Shown piece after piece: positions 48,467-57,842 of a DNA stretch of 64,000 nt; the first letter of the stretch is position 1, and every line of letters starts with the position of its first letter. Location: the IMG/VR virus record IMGVR_UViG_3300020380_000001, positions 186,001 to 250,000 of that record; one strand, 5' to 3'. A model generated the notes under the pieces. It made no database searches. It saw nothing but the letters and a program-made list of their open reading frames with translations, and was not told the DNA's origin. This DNA comes from a virus. The position numbers and the translations under genes were made by a program.

Positions 48467-49178
48467 AGATTACACCGTGCTGTAAACAAAGCATTGAGCG
48501 CTCGTTAGAGTCGCTTACGTGCTGTAATTTGTCGTGTACTTGCAGTGCAAGCGATCCGCCCATATAGTTTCTACCGCGCTCAACGATAGTGCTATCAGGG
48601 TGTAAGCGCCATACAGCAAGTGTCGGTGAGTCCATAAATAGTGCGTTTTTGTTAGTAACGCCAACTTCGCGTGCAATATTGATTATTTTTTCTTTCGGCG
48701 ATGTTGCGTCAAACATTTTTTTATGACTTTTTTTCAACGATGCGTCAATGTTAAATGGAAATTTGGTTGTCGCCGCTTCAAGGCTAACGTGTTTAACACG
48801 ATAGCTGTCGTCGCTATATGAACTAAACACTGTATTCAGCACAACATATGCACGGTCATGCAAGTTTACTTTGCCGTTTGAACGTTCTAACACACTAATT
48901 GTAGCAGTTACGCTCACTGTGCCTGGACGATATTCTTCAAACGTATAGTTTTCAGCTACATCTAAAGTTAAGCAATATTTGGCATTTTTTGTATCAAGCA
49001 ATGTCATTGGGACACCTTGGTACACGCCAGATTTGATCATCGAATCACATAAACCAGGAATCAAATTAAGGATTTCTTCAGCGCCTTCGTACGATGCACT
49101 ATCACGAAGTCTAAAGTTGTGACGCGCTTTGATTAACTTTTTTACAAACGTATTGATTTCAGCAGCTAATTCTTTCAT
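48456..49178 (-). CDS. Array paralogue 7, 240 aa
   Basis: N-terminal helix rich in Lys/Arg/Asn, middle strands 'TVSVTATISVLERSNGKVNLHDRAYVVLN'. End 'NERSMLCLQHGVICEA' has the family motif plus a short extension. ATGA overlap upstream. Confidence 0.76.
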   Translation of the reverse strand: MKELAAEINTFVKKLIKARHNFRLRDSASYEGAEEILNLIPGLCDSMIKSGVYQGVPMTLLDTKNAKYCLTLDVAENYTFEEYRPGTVSVTATISVLERSNGKVNLHDRAYVVLNTVFSSYSDDSYRVKHVSLEAATTKFPFNIDASLKKSHKKMFDATSPKEKIINIAREVGVTNKNALFMDSPTLAVWRLHPDSTIVERGRNYMGGSLALQVHDKLQHVSDSNERSMLCLQHGVICEA

Positions 49179-49831
49179 AAACCTTGCAACCTTGTAAGTG
49201 TAATAAGTCTAGTCTTTTCTTCGTCAGCAATGTTTAATCTCTTTATCTGTTCAACAACACTGCCACCGCTATAATTGACATTATATACGATTGCCTGTTT
49301 GGTTGTCAAGCAGAATTCTGAATATTGTTTCATTGGTATTAACGGAAACGTAAGGCCAAGTTCAGATCGTAAGTATTCGTCCTCTCTAGTCCATGATATA
49401 TAAGACTTTCCTGATGATTCATACAAAACAAGAGTAAGAGCCCTTTTTCCAAATCTTGTGTCACTTAGAACTACACTAGTAGGACTGCCTGGTTTCGTGA
49501 TCACTGTGAGTCTACGTGTTACATGGCGTTCTTCGTCATCTGACAGTATTTGTTTTTGTATAGATAATATCTCAAAATGCATTGCCTCAATTCTGGTTGC
49601 CGGCTTGCGTGCGCTTACGCCTACTTTATGCGTATCACCGTCGTATATAATCCCATCGCGCATTACAGTCGCGCCCGGGCATGCTTGGTTTACTGCTAGA
49701 CGACTTAAGCTTGCTATCTGTAAAACGAACGATTCCATGGCATCAGTATCATATGCTCTTCTTAGTGAGCGCACATTGCTGGTTACCAGCTTGCCTATGT
49801 GGTTTACGGTTTCTAATATTTCATCACGCAT
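49175..49831 (-). CDS. Array paralogue 6, 218 aa (shortest)
   Basis: Shortest member. Middle strands 'RRLTVITKPGSPTSVVLSDTRFGKRALTLVLY'. End helix 'ADEEKTRLITLTRLQGL'. Its ATG is nested in the QYA end of paralogue 5. Confidence 0.76.
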   Translation of the reverse strand: MRDEILETVNHIGKLVTSNVRSLRRAYDTDAMESFVLQIASLSRLAVNQACPGATVMRDGIIYDGDTHKVGVSARKPATRIEAMHFEILSIQKQILSDDEERHVTRRLTVITKPGSPTSVVLSDTRFGKRALTLVLYESSGKSYISWTREDEYLRSELGLTFPLIPMKQYSEFCLTTKQAIVYNVNYSGGSVVEQIKRLNIADEEKTRLITLTRLQGL

Positions 49832-50606
49832 ATTGAAGCCTTAGCATTGCGATACGGTTTGGGTCAACCTTCTTTTCATTATTACCTATACGATTGCGTA
49901 TGTGTAAGTCAATATCATTTCGAGTGAAATACGCGTTATTGCCGAACTCATTATCGTCAGCGTCAAACACTGATGTTTCGATTGACGGGGATTCCAAAAA
50001 CAACGGATAGCTTTCTACATTACCTACGTTACGTTTTAAATGCATATACGCGATACCTGTTTGCGACAATATTTTAATAGGAAACCTGGACATACTATAC
50101 GACACACGAATTACCGATTTTGAATCAGAACTAGTATGGCCAGGCACAGCGGCTGATCGAATAGATAACTTAAATGGCTTCTTTGCTAGGTACGAGTTGG
50201 ATACTGTTACCGTAAAGCCGTTGTCGCTCTCTGAATTATAAAAAGTGCTTATTGTCAATGTAAGCTCGTGTATGAACACTGATATCGACAGACTTTCTGC
50301 CGTGAATGGATCCCGTATGAGTCGTATATGACTAGAGTTCAAACCAGTCGAGTGCGCTAATTCAGCATAAGACATCGCTTCTACGACTTTGCGGGCTTTG
50401 TTGGCTATCGATACATGTGCGCGTCTAGTTCGCTTAAACTTGCCTTTAGTTGTAGTCAGATACAACCTGTTCTTTAACACACACTCAAGCAGATCTTTAG
50501 TACTTTTCATATACCGCTTATAGCCAGGCGTATTATCGTATACTCTACGATTCCTAATAGGCTCATATACTCGTTGCGTGAACCCATCTATATCCAATAT
50601 GTCCAT
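49824..50606 (-). CDS. Array paralogue 5, 260 aa
   Basis: I prefer the ATG at 50606 (MDILDIDGFTQRV), with GGGAG upstream, over a TTG at 50624. Middle: 'LTLTISTFYNSESDNGFTVTVSNSYL'. End 'VDPNRIAMLRLQYA' is canonical. Confidence 0.76.
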   Translation of the reverse strand: MDILDIDGFTQRVYEPIRNRRVYDNTPGYKRYMKSTKDLLECVLKNRLYLTTTKGKFKRTRRAHVSIANKARKVVEAMSYAELAHSTGLNSSHIRLIRDPFTAESLSISVFIHELTLTISTFYNSESDNGFTVTVSNSYLAKKPFKLSIRSAAVPGHTSSDSKSVIRVSYSMSRFPIKILSQTGIAYMHLKRNVGNVESYPLFLESPSIETSVFDADDNEFGNNAYFTRNDIDLHIRNRIGNNEKKVDPNRIAMLRLQYA

Positions 50607-50607
50607 G

Positions 50608-51510
50608 TTAATATTGCTCCCCAAGTACGAACAATGCTGCGGTAGACCGTTTTAGTATCGGCCCATGCATCTCTTCAACCAGTTTGGCTTCTTCTAAATA
50701 CTGACGTAACGTCATTGTTATATCAAACCCGTAGCGCCAGCGTCTTAGGTTTAGTTCTAATTTGTTAGTGCCCGATACTTGCACATATGTAGAAACTACA
50801 GGCACAAACGGTCTGAATAACTCAAGTGATTCGTACATCCAATAATCCGCGGTACACATTGCCTTATCAGTAACAGTACATGACATAAGACGGGTGTCTG
50901 TGTTTTTATTTGCCACAAATACTATCTCACCGATATTAGACGATAGACGAACCTTTCTTTCAGCTGAAGATACACCGTCCCAGTTAGACCATAATCCAGT
51001 GCGTGCGGTTGCTGTGACGTACCGGTGCTCCATATAAAACTCGTATGAAGCTCTAGACCAGCGCCTATAGAATACCGCACTTGGGCCGTATAACTTTGTC
51101 TTAGTGAGTTTGCTATGCTTACTAAAGGTTATTTGCACCGTGTACACAACGTCGTTATATTCAATAGTAACACCGTAACACTCACTGGTATAATCACCGT
51201 CCACGATACATACGTTAGACGGATCGACAGTATGCATCCGCTTACGCGTCAACGTTACTTTTACGTTAGTGCCAGGCAAACGACACAAGTAAACCGGATT
51301 AAAATCACCTGACTTTAAAATAGCAGGGCCAATTTCTTCATCAACGAACGACATAAAATCGCCCATCAACTTATGCATTGTTTTACCTACACCGACAACG
51401 CCTATATCCTCCCGTGGACCAAATCTAAACGACACCTTCCGTCTAGTTTCAACACGTTCTTTGCGCAGGCGCATTAAGTGCGTCAGTAGTTTGTTTCCTG
51501 GGTTACGCAT
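50608..51510 (-). CDS. Array paralogue 4, 300 aa
   Basis: Very basic start (MRLRKERVETRRKVSF). Middle 'DVVYTVQITFSKHSKLTKTKLYG' and 'FYRRWSRASYEFYMEHRY'. End ALFVLGEQY, a divergent motif. Its ATG is nested in the NYA end of paralogue 3. Confidence 0.76.
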   Translation of the reverse strand: MRNPGNKLLTHLMRLRKERVETRRKVSFRFGPREDIGVVGVGKTMHKLMGDFMSFVDEEIGPAILKSGDFNPVYLCRLPGTNVKVTLTRKRMHTVDPSNVCIVDGDYTSECYGVTIEYNDVVYTVQITFSKHSKLTKTKLYGPSAVFYRRWSRASYEFYMEHRYVTATARTGLWSNWDGVSSAERKVRLSSNIGEIVFVANKNTDTRLMSCTVTDKAMCTADYWMYESLELFRPFVPVVSTYVQVSGTNKLELNLRRWRYGFDITMTLRQYLEEAKLVEEMHGPILKRSTAALFVLGEQY

Positions 51511-52315
51511 AATTCAACCTCATTAAGGCAAACTGTTCTTCTGTTAACCGATCACCAATACACCACTCGGCCACTGTTTCGCAAGAACCGCTTAGTGTCG
51601 GCAGGGACTCGTAATCAGCGAGAAACACGTTTTCTGCTATTACGGTGCTACTGGTATCGTAATACTTGTCGAAACTAGCAAACATCATGGTAGACTCTTC
51701 GTTGTTGAGAACTTTAGTCCCAGGATGGTAACGACACGAAATTGCATTAGGACCCGGGTTAGCGTAGTCAAACCGTCTCATATACACTATCCGTGTCCCA
51801 TGTCTATATGCAAGTGAATGTCCGCGCACCCAGATCGCACAAAGCCCTCTTCTCGAGGAGGCATACGCTATATGAATAGGACGCTCGATAGTCATGTCTT
51901 TGTTTGGGCTGCTCATGTTTATAGTCAACATGTAGTCGCTTCTAGGCTGGTGCTTATAAAACCGTAACGTGAAGTCAACGTGAACATTACCAGCGACCAC
52001 GATAGTTACTCGACGAGAAAACCTGTCCTGCCAAGTTACTTTGGGATCATATTCTGCTACTTCTTCAAGTTCGACTTTGGGTATGAAATCCACATTGTAT
52101 AGCTTAGACGCAATATAAGTAGATAACAATGAGCTGCCGACTAGACGAAACACTGCGCGTTCAACCGGGCGACCATCATCATCCATTATACGGTTAATAC
52201 GTTTGGCTATTGCTAGATGAGTCATTTTGCAATCGTTGGAAAGTGCATCGTTTATAGCTTTTATGTTGGCGACAACATCATACCCAAACACGTAGGAATC
52301 CTTATAATTTTCCAT
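51503..52315 (-). CDS. Array paralogue 3, 270 aa
   Basis: The ATG at 52315 (MENYKDSYVFGYD) has GGAG at 7 nt and a 14-nt overlap with the upstream gene; the frame opens further to 52375 but without good support. Middle: 'NVHVDFTLRFYKHQPRSDYMLTINM'. End 'LTEEQFALMRLNYA' is canonical. Confidence 0.76.
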   Translation of the reverse strand: MENYKDSYVFGYDVVANIKAINDALSNDCKMTHLAIAKRINRIMDDDGRPVERAVFRLVGSSLLSTYIASKLYNVDFIPKVELEEVAEYDPKVTWQDRFSRRVTIVVAGNVHVDFTLRFYKHQPRSDYMLTINMSSPNKDMTIERPIHIAYASSRRGLCAIWVRGHSLAYRHGTRIVYMRRFDYANPGPNAISCRYHPGTKVLNNEESTMMFASFDKYYDTSSTVIAENVFLADYESLPTLSGSCETVAEWCIGDRLTEEQFALMRLNYA

Positions 52316-53033
52316 CACCGTACTCCATTTTAAGTCGTAGACGTTCTTCGGCGGATACGCGGGATAGTACGTCATTAAACTCTACAGGGATATCATTTAA
52401 CATCCACTGAGCCCTTAGCACTTGTTTCACAGCACTAAAGTCATCCACATCGTATTGGAAAGTAACAGCGGCAGGGCGCTCCGTTGAATGAATGACAAAA
52501 TCATTAATTATTTGATCTGCATTCATATTAACCGGATCTAACCCTGTATTACTGTAATACCCGTGAGTCATAACACACGGAGTGTGTCCGGATACAATTT
52601 TTTTCGTTCCGTCTATATGTTCCATAGCAACACTCATTGACGTTGACGAGTTATAAACATACTTGACCGCGTCCGTCGTACCAACGCCTTCAACAATAAT
52701 CAAAGTAGGCGGCCAGTTTCCTTGACGAGACTCTTCAAGAGTGCGAGTGGCGATCGCTGCCATTGTTTCACGAGTGTATTGCGTGTGAAATGTCATACCA
52801 ATACTAGTACGCGAGGTTGGACTCGTAAACATTACGCTAGTCACTAACTTGCGATTGGCGGTTAGCACAATACCATATTGTCGTTTGATTTCGGCCGCAC
52901 GGCCGTTTATATAAGTGGCTGCGCATTCGTGCCTAGACGGTATGCCGATTATGGTTGTCATTGTAGTCATCTTAAAGAAAAGGTCTTCAAGATTTCTTGG
53001 CAATGTGGATAAGCTGGAGATTGTATCTAGCAT
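52302..53033 (-). CDS. Array paralogue 2, 243 aa
   Basis: Separated from paralogue 1 by 63 nt containing a possible promoter (TTGCCG/ATTATA). GAAGG precedes the ATG. Compact, with middle 'TSPTSRTSIGMTFHTQYTRETM'. End 'VSAEERLRLKMEYGDGKL' contains a YG motif with a short tail. Confidence 0.75.
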   Translation of the reverse strand: MLDTISSLSTLPRNLEDLFFKMTTMTTIIGIPSRHECAATYINGRAAEIKRQYGIVLTANRKLVTSVMFTSPTSRTSIGMTFHTQYTRETMAAIATRTLEESRQGNWPPTLIIVEGVGTTDAVKYVYNSSTSMSVAMEHIDGTKKIVSGHTPCVMTHGYYSNTGLDPVNMNADQIINDFVIHSTERPAAVTFQYDVDDFSAVKQVLRAQWMLNDIPVEFNDVLSRVSAEERLRLKMEYGDGKL

Positions 53034-53096
53034 CGTTGCCTTCTTTGTTAAACGTGTATAATGTTAGATTAACAAAGTCGGCAACAAGAAACAAGA

Positions 53097-53891
53097 TTAT
53101 CCGTAATTTAATCTATATAAGAGGTATTCTGAAGGGCTAAGGTGTCGTTTAAGATAATAGTCACCCATGCCACTGAGTGCGGATTTCAAATCACATAAAT
53201 CAATCAGTGTGTATGAGCTATGAACTGGCCCATCGCTGTTTGGTGGTCTGTGGTGTGATTCATACATAGCAAAGCATTCGTCAACAGTAATGTCTTTTAC
53301 TCTACTACCAGCGCCCGGAACAAAGTCTTCATGAAGAGATAGCCAGAATTTAATTGACCGACCAAACGGCATGGGCGCGTCAGTCATTTTGCGGCCTAAT
53401 ACTTTAGCTGGATTTGGAAGATACGATATCCGTTGGCTATAGTCGCTGATAGAAATAGATAATACTGACCTCCCACTTGCTACACGCACATCAAGAGCAG
53501 GTATACCGTGTGCATAGTTATTCACAGTGAGCTTTGTCGTGAAACGAGCGGTGTCATTTGGGTTTATTAAACTAAGATACTCTGACTTGTTAATCTCCCA
53601 AACCCTATCTTTGCCAGTAACAGATTTTCCGTTTATCACTAAATCAGTCATAGGCCATCTAGGTGACACAGTATCACCGATATATCTTACGCGTGTCTTT
53701 ATGATTATCCTTGATAGCTCACATACACACGAGTGGATGCATTTCAAATCTTCTACTACTTGATCAGCAAAAATACTGAAGTCCTTCTTATTACGTGTCA
53801 GTTTGCGCACTCGGCGAAAACTATTCAACACATCATCGAAGTTAGACGAAAGCTCTACTTTCTTGTCACCAAATTCTGCATAACTATTCAT
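53097..53891 (-). CDS. Array paralogue 1 (first), 264 aa
   Basis: First of the array, coupled to the transglycosylase by ATGA. Middle 'DTARFTTKLTVNNYAHGIPALDVRVASGRSVLSISI'. End 'LSPSEYLLYRLNYG' is canonical. Confidence 0.77.
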   Translation of the reverse strand: MNSYAEFGDKKVELSSNFDDVLNSFRRVRKLTRNKKDFSIFADQVVEDLKCIHSCVCELSRIIIKTRVRYIGDTVSPRWPMTDLVINGKSVTGKDRVWEINKSEYLSLINPNDTARFTTKLTVNNYAHGIPALDVRVASGRSVLSISISDYSQRISYLPNPAKVLGRKMTDAPMPFGRSIKFWLSLHEDFVPGAGSRVKDITVDECFAMYESHHRPPNSDGPVHSSYTLIDLCDLKSALSGMGDYYLKRHLSPSEYLLYRLNYG

Positions 53892-54481
53892 TGCATCTCC
53901 AAGAGTGAACAGAACCTACTTGTGCATTCAGGTTTCTTGCTGGCTATATTAAAACGATTCTTAATGCGCGTGATACATAGCTTGATAAGACCTGCTTTTT
54001 GCGTAACGTCCTCTGAATACTCAAGTCCGCGCTTGTACACGAACCCTGCATTATAAGACGCAAGAGCCATTGGATGATTGCCGCCACGTATACGCAACCA
54101 GTATTTTATCTCGTTTATGGCAAGATGTGCGCCGAGACCTTGATCCATTACTAAGTCTTGGGCGAGCACGTTCGCCATAAACGAATCCCTGTCTATCCCA
54201 AGACGGCTTGTAGCCGTGTCAATATGGATTGCATACGGACCAAAGCTAGGATCGTTTATATTCAACAAGTACTTGCCGAGTTTACTTTCCCGCCACGCAA
54301 TAGCAGGAAGCACAGACTCAAGCCCGTACTCCTTGCCAATCTCATAGCTAGTTACCAACACGTTCGCTTGATCGTGGTTTATTCTGATGTTTGCATCGCA
54401 GAACTCGTCTATAGCTTGGTGCTGTGTACTACTCACAGTCAAGCCCAACGTAACGCCTACGACAGCGAATATGTTAATCAT
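53888..54481 (-). CDS. SLT-type lytic transglycosylase, 197 aa
   Basis: A signal-anchor-like hydrophobic N-terminus (~1-19), then a lysozyme-like SLT domain: catalytic Glu at ~65 in 'IAWRESKLGKY', 'DPSFGPYAIH' (~79-88) and 'ALASYNAG' (~140-147). It cleaves peptidoglycan glycan strands, either during lysis or DNA entry. It overlaps both neighbours by 4 nt, at the head of the paralogue array, so the array may be made together with it. Confidence 0.85.
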   Translation of the reverse strand: MINIFAVVGVTLGLTVSSTQHQAIDEFCDANIRINHDQANVLVTSYEIGKEYGLESVLPAIAWRESKLGKYLLNINDPSFGPYAIHIDTATSRLGIDRDSFMANVLAQDLVMDQGLGAHLAINEIKYWLRIRGGNHPMALASYNAGFVYKRGLEYSEDVTQKAGLIKLCITRIKNRFNIASKKPECTSRFCSLLEMQ

Positions 54482-55785
54482 AGCGTAGTAGTGTCGTTTA
54501 TCAAATGTGCTTCGAACTTGTTGCCGCCATTCGCATCTTCATCAATAAGGCGCTTGGCAAACATAGTTATCTCACGCACGGTTTCGTAGGTGCTGCAATT
54601 GTTTTCTTTTGACAGCAAGATAATCGCGTTAATCATCGCCGCCTGGGCTTGGAGCGTATGTAACTCAGGATCGTAGTTGTCTGCCACTTCCAAGTAACCG
54701 TAGTATTGCATCATACTGAACACAGTATTGTCAACACGGAAACTAGAGTCGTGTCTCACCCCATTATTGTTGCGAAGAAATTGTATTCCCTCATTGGCAG
54801 CCTGCCGACCAACGTTCGCAACAATTAGATCGTATGCGGCCTGTATTACGTATCCAGCAAAGGACATAAACGGATCAGTAGGCACGCCTGGCAGTTCACT
54901 TAGAGCAAGCGCGAGCATGGCGCCGCTTTGGCCGCAATTCGAATGCAAAGGATTAGTGAACCAATGTATGGTGTTGTAGAAGACTTCTTGTGCACTTGAA
55001 CGATAGTACTCGTTGTTCTTAAATACCTCAGCTTTTAAACCTTCATTATAGCCGATGAAGTTTCTCTTATAACTCATGAACGCGTTAACCATAGATTGTG
55101 TTCTACGGGTTGCCTCTTTGGAATCATAACGGTGCCCGTCTTTGGCACATGACTGCGTCATTTCGACTGGTGAAAAGCCAGTTTGCAAAGCTGCTACTAT
55201 TTGGTTGGCATACGGCCATTTGTTCATGTTACAAAAGCCTTTAAATGTAGCCGCGTGGTTGTATATCAGTGACTCTTCACACGCATCGGCATAAGCGAAA
55301 GTATTGGAGTTTACTTTATTCAAAAAGGCACTACATTCCTCCCTATCAGCTAGAAGGCGCTCAGCAGTCGTCAACCCAGTTTTGTCGGTGCGGATCATGC
55401 CGTATACGAGCATCTCTATAAGCTTATTCGGAAATATTGTCGTACCACGCTCTGAATCGGTAGCGTTACTCACGTCCGGATAAGCAGGACGAAATGGATC
55501 AGAGGTCGGCGGATGTTTGGCCAAAAAGCTGCCGTCGTGTTCAGGTTGACCGACTGACGCTAGCTTGTCAGCAAGTGCATTAGCCAGTTCAAGCTGTTTG
55601 AGTACTTCTTTCTTCTCGTTTGCCTCTCTAATAGACTGCACAGTGATCCTTGGCTGTACAACTGAATCAGAACTGTGTAAATCTTTAGCCATGCGGTACG
55701 GTGTCAAAACACCGTGTGAGTTCATCTCTTCCATGCTGAAGTCCTTTGACTTGACTGGCATTGCGATTTTGTTGCCGCTACTCAT
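54478..55785 (-). CDS. Hypothetical protein, 435 aa
   Basis: Mostly helical; N-terminal ~95 residues charged and possibly disordered, then a compact helical domain with several Cys and 'SNCGQSGAMLALALSEL'. No family recognised. Coupled by ATGA to both neighbours. Its place beside a transglycosylase suggests a virion role, but this is context only. Confidence 0.72.
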   Translation of the reverse strand: MSSGNKIAMPVKSKDFSMEEMNSHGVLTPYRMAKDLHSSDSVVQPRITVQSIREANEKKEVLKQLELANALADKLASVGQPEHDGSFLAKHPPTSDPFRPAYPDVSNATDSERGTTIFPNKLIEMLVYGMIRTDKTGLTTAERLLADREECSAFLNKVNSNTFAYADACEESLIYNHAATFKGFCNMNKWPYANQIVAALQTGFSPVEMTQSCAKDGHRYDSKEATRRTQSMVNAFMSYKRNFIGYNEGLKAEVFKNNEYYRSSAQEVFYNTIHWFTNPLHSNCGQSGAMLALALSELPGVPTDPFMSFAGYVIQAAYDLIVANVGRQAANEGIQFLRNNNGVRHDSSFRVDNTVFSMMQYYGYLEVADNYDPELHTLQAQAAMINAIILLSKENNCSTYETVREITMFAKRLIDEDANGGNKFEAHLINDTTTL

Positions 55786-56429
55786 CGTCTATCCTTACTT
55801 TTTCTAACCAATGTGAGTATGGTATCAGATATATCCCTAAATGGCTGGATTATATCATGCTGAGCAATATCCGGGTTATTGTATCGCGCAACTAACGCGT
55901 AATACTTACGGTACAATTCATACATTTCGTTCCAGTCATCACACAAACGAAGATATTCTTCGCGAAATTCGGAATCAGTTTTGCTGCGGATGAATCCAGT
56001 TATGTTGGATTCATTAGTGACGTTCATATCCAACATCGGCCAGTTATCTGATCCAGTACGTATACCGGCAGCGTCTAGGAAGTCTAGATACTCATGTAAC
56101 AAGCGAATACTGGCTGAAGTGTCTAACACCTTAATGCCATGTACTTTGCGATACAGGGTTTCACTGAACGCGATAATTTGATCATCACTGTTAATCGGCG
56201 CGTCTTCTGTTTCAGATTCTGAGTAGCGCTGTATAACTTTTTGATCAACAAGGTTCGCGGCAAGCATGGCTGGATCACCAACAGTCGGTGCGCCCATTGG
56301 CGACAGTATAGACATTAGTCTACAAAAATAAGGACACTCGCTGTGGTCATTTGTGTTGAACATAACAACACGTTCACTAGCCAACGCTTTGAGGTTAGCT
56401 TCGATATATTCATCCGGATCTAAAATCAT
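55782..56429 (-). CDS. Hypothetical protein, 215 aa
   Basis: Acidic helical protein beginning MILDPDEYIEANLKALASERV. A helical C-terminal half includes 'YLRLCDDWNEMYELYRKYYALVARYN'. ATGA overlap with neighbours. No family recognised. Confidence 0.72.
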   Translation of the reverse strand: MILDPDEYIEANLKALASERVVMFNTNDHSECPYFCRLMSILSPMGAPTVGDPAMLAANLVDQKVIQRYSESETEDAPINSDDQIIAFSETLYRKVHGIKVLDTSASIRLLHEYLDFLDAAGIRTGSDNWPMLDMNVTNESNITGFIRSKTDSEFREEYLRLCDDWNEMYELYRKYYALVARYNNPDIAQHDIIQPFRDISDTILTLVRKSKDRR

Positions 56430-56932
56430 TTGCTATACTCCACACATGTATGGTCTAATCCGACCAAGTATGTATCAATAATAAATTCGACTATTCGCCA
56501 ATCACCGCCAGCCAAGCCGCACCCGATTTGCGGGTATGCGACTCGTATTGGTGGTAGACCGTTTGCTTCGCGTTCAGCGGCAGAGTCGCGTAAATCATTA
56601 CCCAACTCTCTAAAGAAATCAACCAAAGCAGTGTAGTCGACAGGGCAGTCTTCAGGCGAAGTTCGCGGGGCGTACTGGGTGTAAGCATTAAGGACAACAA
56701 ACTCGTGATCGTTTATCGTTAACACCGCAGACGAAAAGCTGCCTAGCTTAGAACGATCACCTTTTTTAGTCTGTTCTTTATCAGCTTGCGGCACTGCTTG
56801 CCAGCCAGGTCGTCGTGCTATTTGCCCTGCTATACCGGAGCCCATCGCATGCAGACAATTACAGCCGTGAACCATAATGTCGAACTGCGCGTTCTCCATC
56901 ATCTCGAGTAAATCACCTTTAACTTTTTTCAT
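56426..56932 (-). CDS. Macro domain protein (ADP-ribose/ADP-ribose-1''-phosphate processing), 168 aa
   Basis: A complete macro domain: 'KVKGDLLEMM' at the start, 'VHGCNCLHAMGSGIAGQIARRP' (ADP-ribose loop, ~21-42), 'LNAYTQYAP' and the C-terminal 'AYPQIGCGLAGGDWRIV' loop. Members of this type bind ADP-ribose and remove phosphate or ADP-ribose groups. Two genes away is a cREC receiver, another enzyme class linked to cyclic phosphates, so a role in RNA repair or reversal of ADP-ribosylation is plausible (inference). Confidence 0.88.
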   Translation of the reverse strand: MKKVKGDLLEMMENAQFDIMVHGCNCLHAMGSGIAGQIARRPGWQAVPQADKEQTKKGDRSKLGSFSSAVLTINDHEFVVLNAYTQYAPRTSPEDCPVDYTALVDFFRELGNDLRDSAAEREANGLPPIRVAYPQIGCGLAGGDWRIVEFIIDTYLVGLDHTCVEYSK

Positions 56933-57191
56933 ACTTCACCTTTTCTAAGTACGCTTCGTACTCAATTTCATCTATATAGACAAATACACTGCCGTCTTGT
57001 ACAGCAAGACCAAAGTCAGCCAAGTTGTCGGCTACACTATGTTGTAATTCGTCTCCGCCCCATATCAACGCAACTAAGTAGGCTTTAAACCACAAGAAGC
57101 GTTCTTCGGAGTCGTTAATCCACAGCCATACAAAGGCTTCAGTAATACTGAGCTCGTCGTATTTCTTGACTGTCTGCGTCTTCTTACTCAT
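56919..57191 (-). CDS. Hypothetical protein, 90 aa
   Basis: Trp-rich helical protein ('AFVWLWINDSEERFLWFKAYLVALIWGGDEL'). No family recognised. Overlaps the macro gene by 14 nt and the upstream gene by 4. Confidence 0.7.
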   Translation of the reverse strand: MSKKTQTVKKYDELSITEAFVWLWINDSEERFLWFKAYLVALIWGGDELQHSVADNLADFGLAVQDGSVFVYIDEIEYEAYLEKVKYEKS

Positions 57192-57538
57192 GGCACGTAC
57201 ATTGTATCAACTGTAAACCCGCACTCGTTACTCAACGTGGCAAGAAACTCAACAAGCATAGGATCCAACAATTCATCAGCTGTGGCTGGCACAACCATTG
57301 TTTCACCGCTAATTGTTTCTTCTTTGCCAAGGTAAACACCAACGATAAACGGCGGCTCACCGAAATGTCTCCCTTCAACTTTTAAGTCAGTAACGAACAA
57401 ACGTTCGCCAGCGCACAAGTTGTGAGACAGGTATAAACTGATGGTGTTGCGGAGCTCAGACATGTTTGGTTTTATCTCAGTCACTTCACGCAAATACTCA
57501 GTTGAGTACTTATTCTTTTTAACAATTTTAGCTGACAT
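57188..57538 (-). CDS. Hypothetical protein, 116 aa
   Basis: The ATG at 57538 (MSAKIVKKNKYSTEYL) has AGGGG at ideal spacing. Beta-rich C-terminal half. No family recognised; part of the macro/cREC operon. Confidence 0.7.
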   Translation of the reverse strand: MSAKIVKKNKYSTEYLREVTEIKPNMSELRNTISLYLSHNLCAGERLFVTDLKVEGRHFGEPPFIVGVYLGKEETISGETMVVPATADELLDPMLVEFLATLSNECGFTVDTMYVP

Positions 57539-57842
57539 TGCTTTCCCCTTTGTAACGCCATACAACACGCGTATCGCGGTCATACACTGCGTCTTTTGTT
57601 TTTAAAACTACGTTATTACCATCACGCACAGCAACACCATCGGCAACTTCTCCAGAGCTAGAGATCACTTCAATCTCACTATCGTCTAAGGGAATTGCAA
57701 ATGGGAAGGTATCGTAGGCTGCGGTAAAAGAACTGATTGCTTGCATGGATCGCGCTCCGGTATAAAAATCACTGAATACGCGCCGACTTACGACGGCGTC
57801 GTAAACAAGTCGGTTAATTTGAGTTGATAAGTTGGTCTGCAT
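57528..57842 (-). CDS. Hypothetical protein, 104 aa
   Basis: N-terminal helices then a beta-hairpin-rich tail ending VVWRYKGESNVS. Overlaps the cREC gene by 29 nt. No family recognised. Confidence 0.68.
   Translation of the reverse strand: MQTNLSTQINRLVYDAVVSRRVFSDFYTGARSMQAISSFTAAYDTFPFAIPLDDSEIEVISSSGEVADGVAVRDGNNVVLKTKDAVYDRDTRVVWRYKGESNVS

Noticed and set aside
40981-53891. Diversity-generating retroelement
   Set aside because: No reverse transcriptase, template repeat or A-biased substitution pattern is visible in the window; the paralogues differ over their whole length.
56491-56700. 69-aa frame inside the macro domain gene
   Set aside because: Shadow of the macro domain frame.
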